Origin: Pseudarthrobacter sp. NIBRBAC000502770
GTDB lineage: Bacteria > Actinomycetota > Actinomycetes > Actinomycetales > Micrococcaceae
DNA: 64,000 nucleotides
Direction: 5' to 3'
Assembly (NCBI RefSeq): GCF_006517815.1
Contig: NZ_CP041198.1
Span: 2,170,001 to 2,234,000 of the forward strand
Position 1 is the first letter of the stretch. Every line of letters begins with the position of its first letter. The position numbers and the translations under genes are program-made. The notes beneath the pieces are model-generated. The model was given only the letters and a program-made list of their open reading frames with translations, searched no databases and was not told where the DNA came from. Shown here in pieces: positions 53,490-62,377 of the stretch.

Positions 53490-54424
53490 TGGTCCAGTCT
53501 GGCCCGGAGCCGACCAGCCTCCACCCCGATGTGTGTGGAGTCGTTTCTGCCTATAACCCCGGTGCAGAAAATGTTGCCAACGTAAAGTGGCTGTTGGGCT
53601 TCGTCTCCCATGTCGTGGTTGTCGACGACGGCTCGCGCGACGATGTATCGCAGGCCTTGGCAGAGATGGAGCAGGCAGGTGCCGTTGTTCTGCGCCTCGG
53701 AATCAATTCCGGGATCGCCAAGGCTCTGAACACGGGAATCAAGGAAGCACTCGAGCGCTGGAACCCGGAGTGGATTGTCACCATGGACCAGGACTCCAGG
53801 TTCACTGGAGACTACATCCGTGCCGCTCTCGCTACTGTCGCAGCGTCCAGTGACCCGCACAGCGTAGGCATGGTGTGCGCGGAGTCGCACAATCACATTC
53901 CCCTGCCCGTATGGGGCAGCCGGGATGAGCCCCAGATCTTCGACCCCATGACCAGCGGCACACTGGTGCGGGCACGCACGTTCGATGCAGTTGGCCTCTT
54001 CGACGAAGGGTTCTTCATCGATTGCGTGGATTCTGAATTCAATGCGCGACTCCGGGAACACGGCCTCCGTGCACTGGCAGGACGGGGCTGCAATCTTGAG
54101 CACAGCCTGGGCAGTGCACGGCCGATGAAGATTCTCGGCTGGCATGCGCACATTGGGGCCAAAAAGCTGTACATCTACTACCACGCACCGTTCCGGGTCT
54201 ACTACATCACCCGGAACTCGCTGACACTCGCGCGCCGGTATGCATTGAAACAGCCGGTCTGGGTCCTGCGCAGAATATACATGGAAATCCAAAGCAACGT
54301 TGTGCGCTTCGGATTTGGTCCGAACAGGCGTAAGCACGCGGTAGCCGCGGCGGCCGGCATCCGCGACGCCCTTCATCAGCGGATGGGCAAGATAGACGAC
54401 GCCCTCGCGGCCCGCCTACGCTAG
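53489..54424 (+). CDS. GT2 rhamnosyltransferase-like
   Basis: 311 residues. GVVSAYNPGAENVANVKWLL, VVVDDGSRDDVSQAL and IVTMDQDSRF match the RfbN-type rhamnosyltransferases; FDEGFFIDCVDSEFNARL follows as usual. ATG 53489 is chosen (AGGAAGG upstream); GTG 53486 would overlap the previous stop. Coupled to the preceding GT. Confidence 0.87.
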   Translation: MVQSGPEPTSLHPDVCGVVSAYNPGAENVANVKWLLGFVSHVVVVDDGSRDDVSQALAEMEQAGAVVLRLGINSGIAKALNTGIKEALERWNPEWIVTMDQDSRFTGDYIRAALATVAASSDPHSVGMVCAESHNHIPLPVWGSRDEPQIFDPMTSGTLVRARTFDAVGLFDEGFFIDCVDSEFNARLREHGLRALAGRGCNLEHSLGSARPMKILGWHAHIGAKKLYIYYHAPFRVYYITRNSLTLARRYALKQPVWVLRRIYMEIQSNVVRFGFGPNRRKHAVAAAAGIRDALHQRMGKIDDALAARLR

Positions 54425-54477
54425 TCGCCGGTTCCCTCATTCCCCTGCACTGCCCGGTCAACATCGAAAGAATATTC

Positions 54478-55521
54478 ATGACCACTAACTCAGGATCAAT
54501 CTTTGTCCTCTATCACCGCGGCTTGCGTACAGGAGGGCCAGAAGCCCTCCATCAGCTGGTCGATATGCTGCGTGAGCTCGGGCAGGACGCCTATCTGGTC
54601 CCCCATCCGCACACGGCAGGCAATGACCGCGTGGAGCAGTACGACATCTACGATGCGCCGGAGGCAGCTGAAATCGTCGACACCGCCGAAAACGTGGTGG
54701 TCTATCCGGAGACCTACGTCCATGAGATGTCCCACATCAAGCAGGCCCGGCGCATGTGCTGGTGGCTCAGTATCGATAACTCGCTGACCTTCATGGCCGA
54801 GCGCATGTGGTACCGGAATACGGCTGGCCTGTTTGAAAAGGCAAAGGAAGCCGCAGTTCCTTTCGCCCGTATGTGGAAGAACGGCGTGACGCCGGCAAAA
54901 TTGCGCACCGATAAGGATGTCATCCACCTCGTGCAGTCCTCTTATGCGTGGGCCTTTGTAGCCACCAGATTGGACGTGGTGCCATCCTTGGTTTCCGACT
55001 ACACCCCCACCGGGGAATTCCAGGCCACGGCCACCGCCGAGCGCAACCGCCAACTGGTTACCTACAATCCCGCCAAAGGCGGACACATCATCGACGCGGT
55101 GAAGGCGGCCAGCCCACCCAGCATTGAATGGCAGCCAATTGTCGGGATGACCCGCGCCGAGGTAGTTGCGACCCTGCGGCAATGCGGCGTCTATTTGGAC
55201 CTGGGGCACCACCCCGGTAAAGACCGCATGCCTCGGGAGGCAACGCTTTCCGGCGCCCTGACAATCGTGGCCCGTCGCGGGTCCGGCGCCTTCTACGCTG
55301 ACGTTCCCATTCCCTGGGAACACAAAATCACGCCGGGAGACACCGAGGTTGCCACCGCTGCAGCCATGCTTCCGCAGCTCATCGCCAACTTCGAGCAGGA
55401 AGTGGCAAAACAAGACAGCTACCGGGAAACCATCCTCAACGAACGTGCCCGGTTCAAGCAGGAGGTTGAAGACGTCTTCGTTAACGGCCGTTTGGGCAAG
55501 GATGCCTATGACTATGCGTAG
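54478..55521 (+). CDS. Putative polysaccharide glycosyltransferase
   Basis: 347 residues. HRGLRTGGPEALHQLVDMLR and the later VGMTRAEVVATLRQCGVYLD suggest a GT-B-like fold similar to GT1/GT4-type enzymes, without clear full motifs. It sits between the GT2 genes and the flippase, so it likely acts in the same polysaccharide. Confidence 0.6.
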   Translation: MTTNSGSIFVLYHRGLRTGGPEALHQLVDMLRELGQDAYLVPHPHTAGNDRVEQYDIYDAPEAAEIVDTAENVVVYPETYVHEMSHIKQARRMCWWLSIDNSLTFMAERMWYRNTAGLFEKAKEAAVPFARMWKNGVTPAKLRTDKDVIHLVQSSYAWAFVATRLDVVPSLVSDYTPTGEFQATATAERNRQLVTYNPAKGGHIIDAVKAASPPSIEWQPIVGMTRAEVVATLRQCGVYLDLGHHPGKDRMPREATLSGALTIVARRGSGAFYADVPIPWEHKITPGDTEVATAAAMLPQLIANFEQEVAKQDSYRETILNERARFKQEVEDVFVNGRLGKDAYDYA

Positions 55522-55548
55522 TCGCCGCATCGCGGCGGAGACCACAGC

Positions 55549-56781
55549 ATGATCAAAAGGATCGCCGCCTTCGCCGGATTGCCGCTGCTCGCCTCGCTTG
55601 CGTCGTTCATCCTCTTGCCCATCATCGCCAGGGTCGGTGGAGCACCAGCCTGGAATTCCCTGGCCGTGGGCCAGGCCGTCGGGGCAATCGCGGCCATTGT
55701 CATCGGTCTTGGGTGGCCATTGACAGGTCCTGCCGCCGTCGCCTCGCAAAGCGACCCCATTACGCGGCGCCGGCTCTACGCCACTAGTTTCGTCACCCGA
55801 TTCTTTGTCTTCGTCTGCGCCGTTCCCCTTATGGCAGCCGCCCTCTCATTCACGGGCGTGCGAGAGCAGTTCTGGGTCGCTTTCCTAATGGCCTGTGCCC
55901 AAGCGGCCGCAGGGCTCACCCCGGCCTGGTACTGCATAGCGACAGGGCACGCCGGCAGGATTGCTAAATACGACGTTATTCCCCGCATGGTCGCAACCCT
56001 GGGCGTTATCCCGCTCTTGTTCGCGACCGGTGAGATCTTCCTCTACCCCCTGGCACTTCTGCTGCTTGGCCTGGCGGGAACCTTGTGGTTCAACAAGGAT
56101 CACGCTGAACGGACAGACTTCCACGGGCTGACTCCCCGCGCAGTAATTCGGGAAATCTGGGAGCTGAGGGGCGGGGCAGGCGTGACCGTCGCGGCAGGAG
56201 CGTACGCCTCTACTCCGGTCCTCGTGGTGCAGTTTGCTGCCTCCACTTCCGGGTTGGCTGCGTTCGTATCAGCGGAGAAGCTGTACCGCATTGGTCAACT
56301 CGCGACTGCCGCGTTGGGTAACAGCCTCCAAGGCTGGGTCAACGAGTTCGGCTCGGACCACAAGGAGCGGCGAAGGTTCTCTCTCCTGGCTTTGTCAGTC
56401 CTGGGCGCAGCAGGCTGGCTGATCCTGGCCCTCCTGGGCCCGTGGGCCAGCGCCACCATTTTTGGGTCAGCTTTGGCGGCTGACTTTTGGACCTGTTTCT
56501 GGTTCGGCCTGTCGTTCCTCCTCGTCTGTATAACAACTTCTACGGGAGCCCACTGGCTGGTACCTGCCAAACAGATGCGGGTGGTTTTCTCCAGCACTAT
56601 TGCAGGAGCCATCGTCGGGCTCCCGGCCATGGTCATCCTGGCGCATCTGATGGGCGGCCCAGGCGGGGCGCTGGGGTTAGCGGTGGGAGAAATTGCGGTG
56701 ACCCTCATACAGCTGCGCGCCATCATCCGGTTGATGCGGGAGCCGTCACCGAAGGACAGGACTGAGGAAATACCGTCGTGA
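55549..56781 (+). CDS. Wzx-like polysaccharide flippase
   Basis: 410 residues with about 12 hydrophobic segments (for example LLASLASFILLPIIARV and LLGLAGTLWF). MATE/oligosaccharide-flippase superfamily by helix number and position among GT genes. It would flip lipid-linked repeat units to the outer face. Overlaps the next GTG by 4 bases. Confidence 0.8.
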   Translation: MIKRIAAFAGLPLLASLASFILLPIIARVGGAPAWNSLAVGQAVGAIAAIVIGLGWPLTGPAAVASQSDPITRRRLYATSFVTRFFVFVCAVPLMAAALSFTGVREQFWVAFLMACAQAAAGLTPAWYCIATGHAGRIAKYDVIPRMVATLGVIPLLFATGEIFLYPLALLLLGLAGTLWFNKDHAERTDFHGLTPRAVIREIWELRGGAGVTVAAGAYASTPVLVVQFAASTSGLAAFVSAEKLYRIGQLATAALGNSLQGWVNEFGSDHKERRRFSLLALSVLGAAGWLILALLGPWASATIFGSALAADFWTCFWFGLSFLLVCITTSTGAHWLVPAKQMRVVFSSTIAGAIVGLPAMVILAHLMGGPGGALGLAVGEIAVTLIQLRAIIRLMREPSPKDRTEEIPS

Positions 56782-58751
56782 ACTGGCTGACCATCCTTCC
56801 GGCGTCGGCAGCGGCAATTCTGCTCCTTTATGTTCCCGGCGCCGCCATCGCATCCTGCCTCAAGTTCCGGTTGGGCGGGATCCTTGGCATCGCCCCCCTG
56901 CTCTCAACAGCAGCCGCCGGATTTGCCGGAGTCCTCGGCGGCCTGCTCCACGTGCCCTGGAGCATCCTGCCTTATCTCCTCGTCAGCGCGGTTCTCGCCG
57001 CCGGAGCATTGGTCCTGACCCGTGGCGTCCCTTGGCGACTGACAACCCCCCACTGGCGGAAGTACTTGCCCTTCGCTGCACTTGCCCTCGCGACGTTGCC
57101 CATGACGTGGCGGTTTATCCAACTGGTGGGATCTCCGGCCCACCCGTCGCAAGTCTTCGATAACGTCTTTCACCTCAATGCCATCCGCTTCATCCTCGAC
57201 AGTGGAAACGCCTCGTCACTGACTCTGGCGTCGATACAGGGCGTGCAGGGCCTTGACGCGGTCTATCCCGCGGCGTGGCATTCTTTTGCTGCCCTCCTTG
57301 TGCAGCTTGCTTCAGTGGATATTCCTACTGCTGAGAACGTTCTGAACCTGGTCATTGTCGTGCTCCTCTGGCCTGCCTCCTGTCTGTTCCTCGTCGCCAA
57401 GACCATCTCGCGCAGGCCGGCGGCCCTCATCATCGCTGCAGTGATCGCCGGCACACAAGTTGCCTTCCCCTTCCTCATGATTGTCTGGGGCCCTTTGTTC
57501 CCCTACGCCATGGCCCTCAGCATGATGCCGGTTGTGATTGTCGAACTCGCAGCGCTGGTCCGCATCGGGCGGACGCGGACGGAACCACTTCTCAGCTGGG
57601 CAGCGGCGCTGGTGTTATCGCTGGCAGGTCTCGCATTTGCCCACACGAGTTCCATCAACATCACGGTGGCCCTTGGCCTTCCGATCCTCGCCATTTTGTG
57701 GTGGCGGATCATGCCGCGCCGGGAGATGCTGCGGGTGAACCCCGCCGGAGCCTGGCTGTTCCTTGCCGGGACCGTCGGGGTCCTCGCGGTTGCCGCGGTC
57801 CTGTGGTTGAAGTTGCGCCCTGCCCCCTATGACAACTGGGGACCAACCGTGAAGCCGGGCGCCGCCGTCGGGGAAATACTCACAGCCAGCACGATGCAAT
57901 CAGCCATACCGGCCGTAGTGGTTTCCATCCTGTCGGTCTACGGTCTCCTCACCACCTTCAAGGTACGGAAGTGGCGCTGGATGGCTGCGTGCTACGCCGT
58001 ACTCGGAGGGCTCTATATCGTTGCGGCGTCGTTCCCGAAAGGCAGCATCCGGGACATCCTGATCGGCACCTGGTACCAGGACACCTACCGCCTCGCGGCC
58101 CTCCTGCCGCTTCTTGTGACCCCGCTTGCCGTCATCGGAGGTCTGCGTCTGTGGGATTCAACCCGTTCCTCCCGCCCAGGCACGCGGACGTGGCAGGTAT
58201 GGGAAGCTTCCATCGACCGGACAGGCGCGAGCGGGAAAACAGTACTGTCCACAGCAGCTGTGGTGGTTTTCGCCCTCCTGGCTTCGTTCGCAGGCCCGCT
58301 GAGCCACTACATCAACGGCGCCTCGTCCGTTTACCGCTTCGACGCACAATCGGAGCTCCTGACACCGGATGAGCTTGCTTTAATACAGCGGCTCCCGTCC
58401 CGCGTCCCTTCCGATGCAGTCATAGCTGACAATCCGTGGAACGGGAGTTCACTCGCATATGCCTACACCGGCCGCCGCGTCCTGACAACTCACCTGTTTA
58501 CAACGGACGACCCTGATACGGAACTGATTAATCAAAAGCTCGGAGAGGCCGCGGACAACCCTGCCGTCTGCGCGGCCCTGCGCAATAAAAACGTGCAGTA
58601 CGTCCTGGATTTTGGGGCCCGTTACCTGATCGACCTGCCAGGGTCCGAAAAATACCCGGCGTTGACCAACCTTGCGCCGGGAAACGGATTAACCCTGGTG
58701 GATTCGCAAGGCCAGGACGCACGGCTATACCGGATTTCCGGTTGTGAATGA
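56778..58751 (+). CDS. DUF6541 multi-pass membrane protein
   Basis: 657 residues, about 12-14 membrane helices, with a large extracytoplasmic C-terminal part (LIQRLPSRVPSDAVIADNPW). DUF6541 proteins of actinobacteria look like GT-C glycosyltransferases in polysaccharide clusters; the sugar is unknown. It likely completes the glycan on the outer membrane face. Confidence 0.78.
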   Translation: MNWLTILPASAAAILLLYVPGAAIASCLKFRLGGILGIAPLLSTAAAGFAGVLGGLLHVPWSILPYLLVSAVLAAGALVLTRGVPWRLTTPHWRKYLPFAALALATLPMTWRFIQLVGSPAHPSQVFDNVFHLNAIRFILDSGNASSLTLASIQGVQGLDAVYPAAWHSFAALLVQLASVDIPTAENVLNLVIVVLLWPASCLFLVAKTISRRPAALIIAAVIAGTQVAFPFLMIVWGPLFPYAMALSMMPVVIVELAALVRIGRTRTEPLLSWAAALVLSLAGLAFAHTSSINITVALGLPILAILWWRIMPRREMLRVNPAGAWLFLAGTVGVLAVAAVLWLKLRPAPYDNWGPTVKPGAAVGEILTASTMQSAIPAVVVSILSVYGLLTTFKVRKWRWMAACYAVLGGLYIVAASFPKGSIRDILIGTWYQDTYRLAALLPLLVTPLAVIGGLRLWDSTRSSRPGTRTWQVWEASIDRTGASGKTVLSTAAVVVFALLASFAGPLSHYINGASSVYRFDAQSELLTPDELALIQRLPSRVPSDAVIADNPWNGSSLAYAYTGRRVLTTHLFTTDDPDTELINQKLGEAADNPAVCAALRNKNVQYVLDFGARYLIDLPGSEKYPALTNLAPGNGLTLVDSQGQDARLYRISGCE

Positions 58752-58819
58752 GTGTGCCCTTCACCGGCGTGGCGACGGCCGTGCCCATACTTGCAGTGCT
58801 TGACCACTAGGCTGGATAG

Positions 58820-59881
58820 GTGATTCCCGTTTCTCGACGAACTAAAATCGGTGCCGCTGTTGTGCTGTCCGCACTCCTGCCCCTGTCTGCATGCGCAACC
58901 ATGCCTCCGGGGACAATCGAGGGTGCCCTGACCGGAATTGGGAGCAATGCAGGCCAGGGAGCTGTCAGTGCGTGGGGCCTCGCGTGGGGAAGCACGGTGA
59001 AGGGAACCTACGTCAGCTACTCCCCCGACGGGTCTGCGGCAGGGCTTAAAGCATTCCAGGACGGGCAGGCCCAGTTCGCTGTTGGTTCCGCCCCGCTCGC
59101 GGAAACCGAGGCTTCCGCAGTCCGGGGAATGTGCACATCCGAGGGTGCCATGTCCATAGCTGCCGGTGTGCTGCCCGTGGGTGTGGCCGTCAAGCTCAAG
59201 GGTGTCAACGATCTCATCCTGGATGCGAAAACCCTTGCGCAGATCCTTCAGGGGGCCATCACGCGCTGGAATGACCCTAAAATAGCGGCACTGAATCCGG
59301 AGACCGCCCTCCCCGACGTGGCTATCACCGTTCTCGTACAGGAGGGGCCCTCGGATACTGTCCGCCCGGTTAATTCCTACCTCAGGGACGCGGGAACCGA
59401 CTGGAACGCCCCCGCCGAGGACCGATGGCCGGGCAGTGTAAAGGGTCAAGTCCAGTCTCCCCCCCTGGATCTCGCGAACAAGCTGGACGACACCAACGGA
59501 GGCCTGTCGATCCTTGATGGAAGCATCATCGGGAACAGGTTCGTCGCTGCCCAGCTTGTCTTCGATGGCAAGCCCCGGCGGCTCCAGGCATCCTCAGTGG
59601 TCGACGCCGTGTCCACCGGCAACGTTACCGCGTCATCAACCGCAGTCACCCAGGCACTCGATGGGCGCTCGGGTTATGGCCTGGGCACCGTTATCTACCT
59701 GTACATGTGCCGGGAGTATACCGACGAAAATATGGGCCGGCTGGCCCGCTCGTTCGGTGAAAGCGCACTCAGCGAAGAAGCACAAAAGAACGCGAACGCA
59801 TTCGCCTTCGTCATGTCGCCAAGCAAAAGGGCGGTGAACGAAGGGCGCGCCCTCGTCAATGCAATTGGAGACGGACAGTGA
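58820..59881 (+). CDS. PstS-like substrate-binding lipoprotein
   Basis: 353 residues from GTG 58820. The lipobox LLPLSAC near residues 20-26 marks a lipoprotein. VSYSPDGSAAGLKAFQDG, FAVGSAPL and ILQGAITRWNDPKI match the phosphate-binding PstS fold. No pstC, pstA or pstB follows; instead the gene overlaps a DUF2142 membrane gene by 4 bases. It could sense or deliver phosphate for wall-polymer decoration, but that is inference. Confidence 0.8.
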   Translation: MIPVSRRTKIGAAVVLSALLPLSACATMPPGTIEGALTGIGSNAGQGAVSAWGLAWGSTVKGTYVSYSPDGSAAGLKAFQDGQAQFAVGSAPLAETEASAVRGMCTSEGAMSIAAGVLPVGVAVKLKGVNDLILDAKTLAQILQGAITRWNDPKIAALNPETALPDVAITVLVQEGPSDTVRPVNSYLRDAGTDWNAPAEDRWPGSVKGQVQSPPLDLANKLDDTNGGLSILDGSIIGNRFVAAQLVFDGKPRRLQASSVVDAVSTGNVTASSTAVTQALDGRSGYGLGTVIYLYMCREYTDENMGRLARSFGESALSEEAQKNANAFAFVMSPSKRAVNEGRALVNAIGDGQ

Positions 59882-61575
59882 GTTTATTCCTAAGAAGTGT
59901 TCGCGCGCGTTCCCTTCCCCGGCCCCTTCCCACCTTCGCTCTCCTGACTGCCATCTTCTTCCTGCTGTTTGGGCTGTGGTCCCTGGCAACACCCTTGATG
60001 GGCGTCCCCGACGAACCGGCTCACACCATCAAGGCAGCAGCCGTGGTTCGGGGGCAGGTTCTGGTTGAGGACGGCACATCATTTGGCCACGGCGTCCACG
60101 TCCGCGTTCCCAACTACATCGCCAGTCTTCATGCCCAGAGCTGCTACAAGTTCAACAGGGCACAGGCAGCCGACTGCGCAGCGCCCATCTACGTGGACGA
60201 TACGTTCACGAACATCGGCGTCACGTCAGCAGGCTCCTACAACCCGATGTACTACTGGATAGTAGGGCTTCCTACCTTGTTCATGTCCGGCGCACCCGCA
60301 ATCTACGGCATGCGCCTGGTCAGCGCGCTCTTGTGCGCTGTGTTCTTCGCCGCTGGGTTCACTGCCTTGACGGAGCTGAGGCGGCCAAAGTACGCCGTCC
60401 TTGTCGCAGCCCTTGCCATGACGCCCATGGTCCTGTTCCTCGGCGGAGGAATCAACCCCAACTCATTGGAGATTGCGGCCACGATGGCTGCCTTCTCAGG
60501 TTTCGTCGTCGTTCTGGACAACCGAAGGGGCACAAGGCGCGTGTTGCCCGCCCTGGCCACCGTCGCGGCCGCGACGGTGGTGCTGGCCAATGCGCGGCAA
60601 ATATCGCTGGTGTGGCTGCTGTGCGCCCTCGTCGTAGGGGTTTGCTCCTTCCGTCTCCGCAGGGTCGTGACCGTCTTCAGGGACCGGCGGGTCCTCACGG
60701 CGGTAGCACTGGCCGTTCCAGGGGCCCTGCTGGGACTGCTGTGGATGTACATCGCAGCGAACGGCCCGGCCAACGTCGGCGTTGCTCCTGAGGGCATTGC
60801 CAGTCCGCACCCCGACGCCCCCCTCTACAGGGGCTTCATGATCATGCTTGACCAGACCTACGACTTCTTCCCGCAATACATTGGGACCATGGGCTGGCTG
60901 GACACGCCGGTCCCCGAGCTGGTTGCCCTTGTCTGGGGCGGCCTCATGATTGCAGGCCTGGTGGTCCCCTTCTGCGTCCGCCCGCTGCGGAACTGGACAG
61001 GTTACTGGGTGGCGCTCGCCATGCTGTACCTGGTCCCCGCGCTCCTGCAAACCGCGTTGTGGCGCGGGATGGGATTCATCTGGCAGGGCCGCTACACGCT
61101 TCCCTTGGTGGTAGTCCTGTTCATCAGTGTCGGACTTGGCCTGCGCAAGCTGCGATTCCCCGGCGGCGCTCTGGCGTTGCGCATTTCCAGGGTCTTCTTT
61201 TGGCTCATCGTCGCGTGCCACACGCTCGCCTTTGTCTATGTTCTGCGCCGCTACGTCGTCGGCATCAGCGAGATAGCCAACTGGCAGACGCTGTTTTCGT
61301 CACCGCACTGGCAGCCGCCCCTGGGCTGGCTGCCCCTGACCATCCTGTACCTGCTCGTGACAGCGGTCGGAGCCCTGCTCCTCTTCCGGTACCTCCACCC
61401 GGGGAGCCCGCTGGTGAAGCGGACCCTGTCCCTGGACAGCGGAGCCCGGTCAAATTCAGGCCCTGAGTCAGGTATAACGGAAGAAATCACCGGTCGGGAG
61501 CCTGCGCCGTCCGGTACCGCTGCTGTGGCTGAAGCGCAGATGAGCTCCGGCGAGAGCCTGCGGCCGGGAAAATAA
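59878..61575 (+). CDS. DUF2142 multi-pass membrane protein
   Basis: 565 residues, GTG start overlapping the lipoprotein stop. The family signature ATPLMGVPDEPAHTIKAAAV is at about 40-59, followed by about 11 helices. DUF2142 proteins resemble GT-C enzymes or polymer-handling proteins in wall-polysaccharide clusters. A second copy lies at 62378. Confidence 0.82.
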   Translation: MSLFLRSVRARSLPRPLPTFALLTAIFFLLFGLWSLATPLMGVPDEPAHTIKAAAVVRGQVLVEDGTSFGHGVHVRVPNYIASLHAQSCYKFNRAQAADCAAPIYVDDTFTNIGVTSAGSYNPMYYWIVGLPTLFMSGAPAIYGMRLVSALLCAVFFAAGFTALTELRRPKYAVLVAALAMTPMVLFLGGGINPNSLEIAATMAAFSGFVVVLDNRRGTRRVLPALATVAAATVVLANARQISLVWLLCALVVGVCSFRLRRVVTVFRDRRVLTAVALAVPGALLGLLWMYIAANGPANVGVAPEGIASPHPDAPLYRGFMIMLDQTYDFFPQYIGTMGWLDTPVPELVALVWGGLMIAGLVVPFCVRPLRNWTGYWVALAMLYLVPALLQTALWRGMGFIWQGRYTLPLVVVLFISVGLGLRKLRFPGGALALRISRVFFWLIVACHTLAFVYVLRRYVVGISEIANWQTLFSSPHWQPPLGWLPLTILYLLVTAVGALLLFRYLHPGSPLVKRTLSLDSGARSNSGPESGITEEITGREPAPSGTAAVAEAQMSSGESLRPGK

Positions 61576-61658
61576 ACTGACCCGGGCCCTCCCTGCGGAC
61601 ATGGGGACTTTACCTAGGGGGCATCCGTGTGCCGCCCGTTATCCATGGATTAGCCTTC

Positions 61659-61698
61659 AAACTGCCTGCCCGGTATCGAACGGCGGGCAGGCAGTTTT
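61659..61698 (+). terminator. Terminator after DUF2142 gene
   Basis: AAACTGCCTGCCCG (61659-61672) pairs with CGGGCAGGCAGTTT (61684-61697) followed by TTC. It ends the plus-strand operon in the 250-base gap before the minus-strand GtrA gene; otherwise nothing recognised in the gap. Confidence 0.88.
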
Positions 61699-61825
61699 CG
61701 GGCAGCCGCACTGAGTCTTGGTCAGCCGTCCTGCAGGCCTCTCTCCTACGCGGCGATTTCGCCGGACAAAATTAGGTACGCCGGCCAGCGGGGGTGGAAG
61801 CCAGTAGCGCACCACCCGCGTTTTC

Positions 61826-62302
61826 TTATGAGCGCGTCTCTTCCGGTGTACGCCGGAAAATCCAGTGACGGTACAGGAAGTAATTCCACGCGGTCGTAAG
61901 GATGGTGGCAGCGGTCTTGCCAATGACGTAGGTCCAGCCGACGGCATCAAAACCAGTGACGATGAGGTCGCTGACCAGGATGTTGACGATCACCAGCAGG
62001 ATGTACTTCAGCGCACTGATGCTGCCGCTGTTGTTGGCGCGGAACGTGAACAGGCGCTGCAGAAGGAAATTGAAAACCAGGCTCACGATAAACGCGATTG
62101 GAGTCGCTATCCAGAGCGGGACATCGAAAATTTCGTGGAGGATGGCCAACAGCCCGAGGTCCAGGGCAAACGAAACGCCGCCAACAAGCAGGAACCTGAC
62201 CACCGGGTGCCGGTAGAGCCCCATGACCATCCCCGGAACAGCTGGAGCAGCTTCGACAGGGGTTTCCGCTGATGAAGACGTGCCTGACGGCGGTGTTGGC
62301 AT
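61826..62302 (-). CDS. GtrA-family membrane protein
   Basis: 158 residues with four helices. FLLVGGVSFALDLGLLAIL and FIVSLVFNFLLQRLFTF are typical of GtrA, which helps move polyprenyl-linked sugars across the membrane for glycan modification. Divergent from the second DUF2142 gene. Confidence 0.88.
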   Translation of the reverse strand: MPTPPSGTSSSAETPVEAAPAVPGMVMGLYRHPVVRFLLVGGVSFALDLGLLAILHEIFDVPLWIATPIAFIVSLVFNFLLQRLFTFRANNSGSISALKYILLVIVNILVSDLIVTGFDAVGWTYVIGKTAATILTTAWNYFLYRHWIFRRTPEETRS

Positions 62303-62377
62303 GGGTGGGTGATCCTCTCATGGTTGCGGAGTGTTCAGCCTCTGCACAGCCCGCCTCCAAGTATCCTTAAAGCTATC

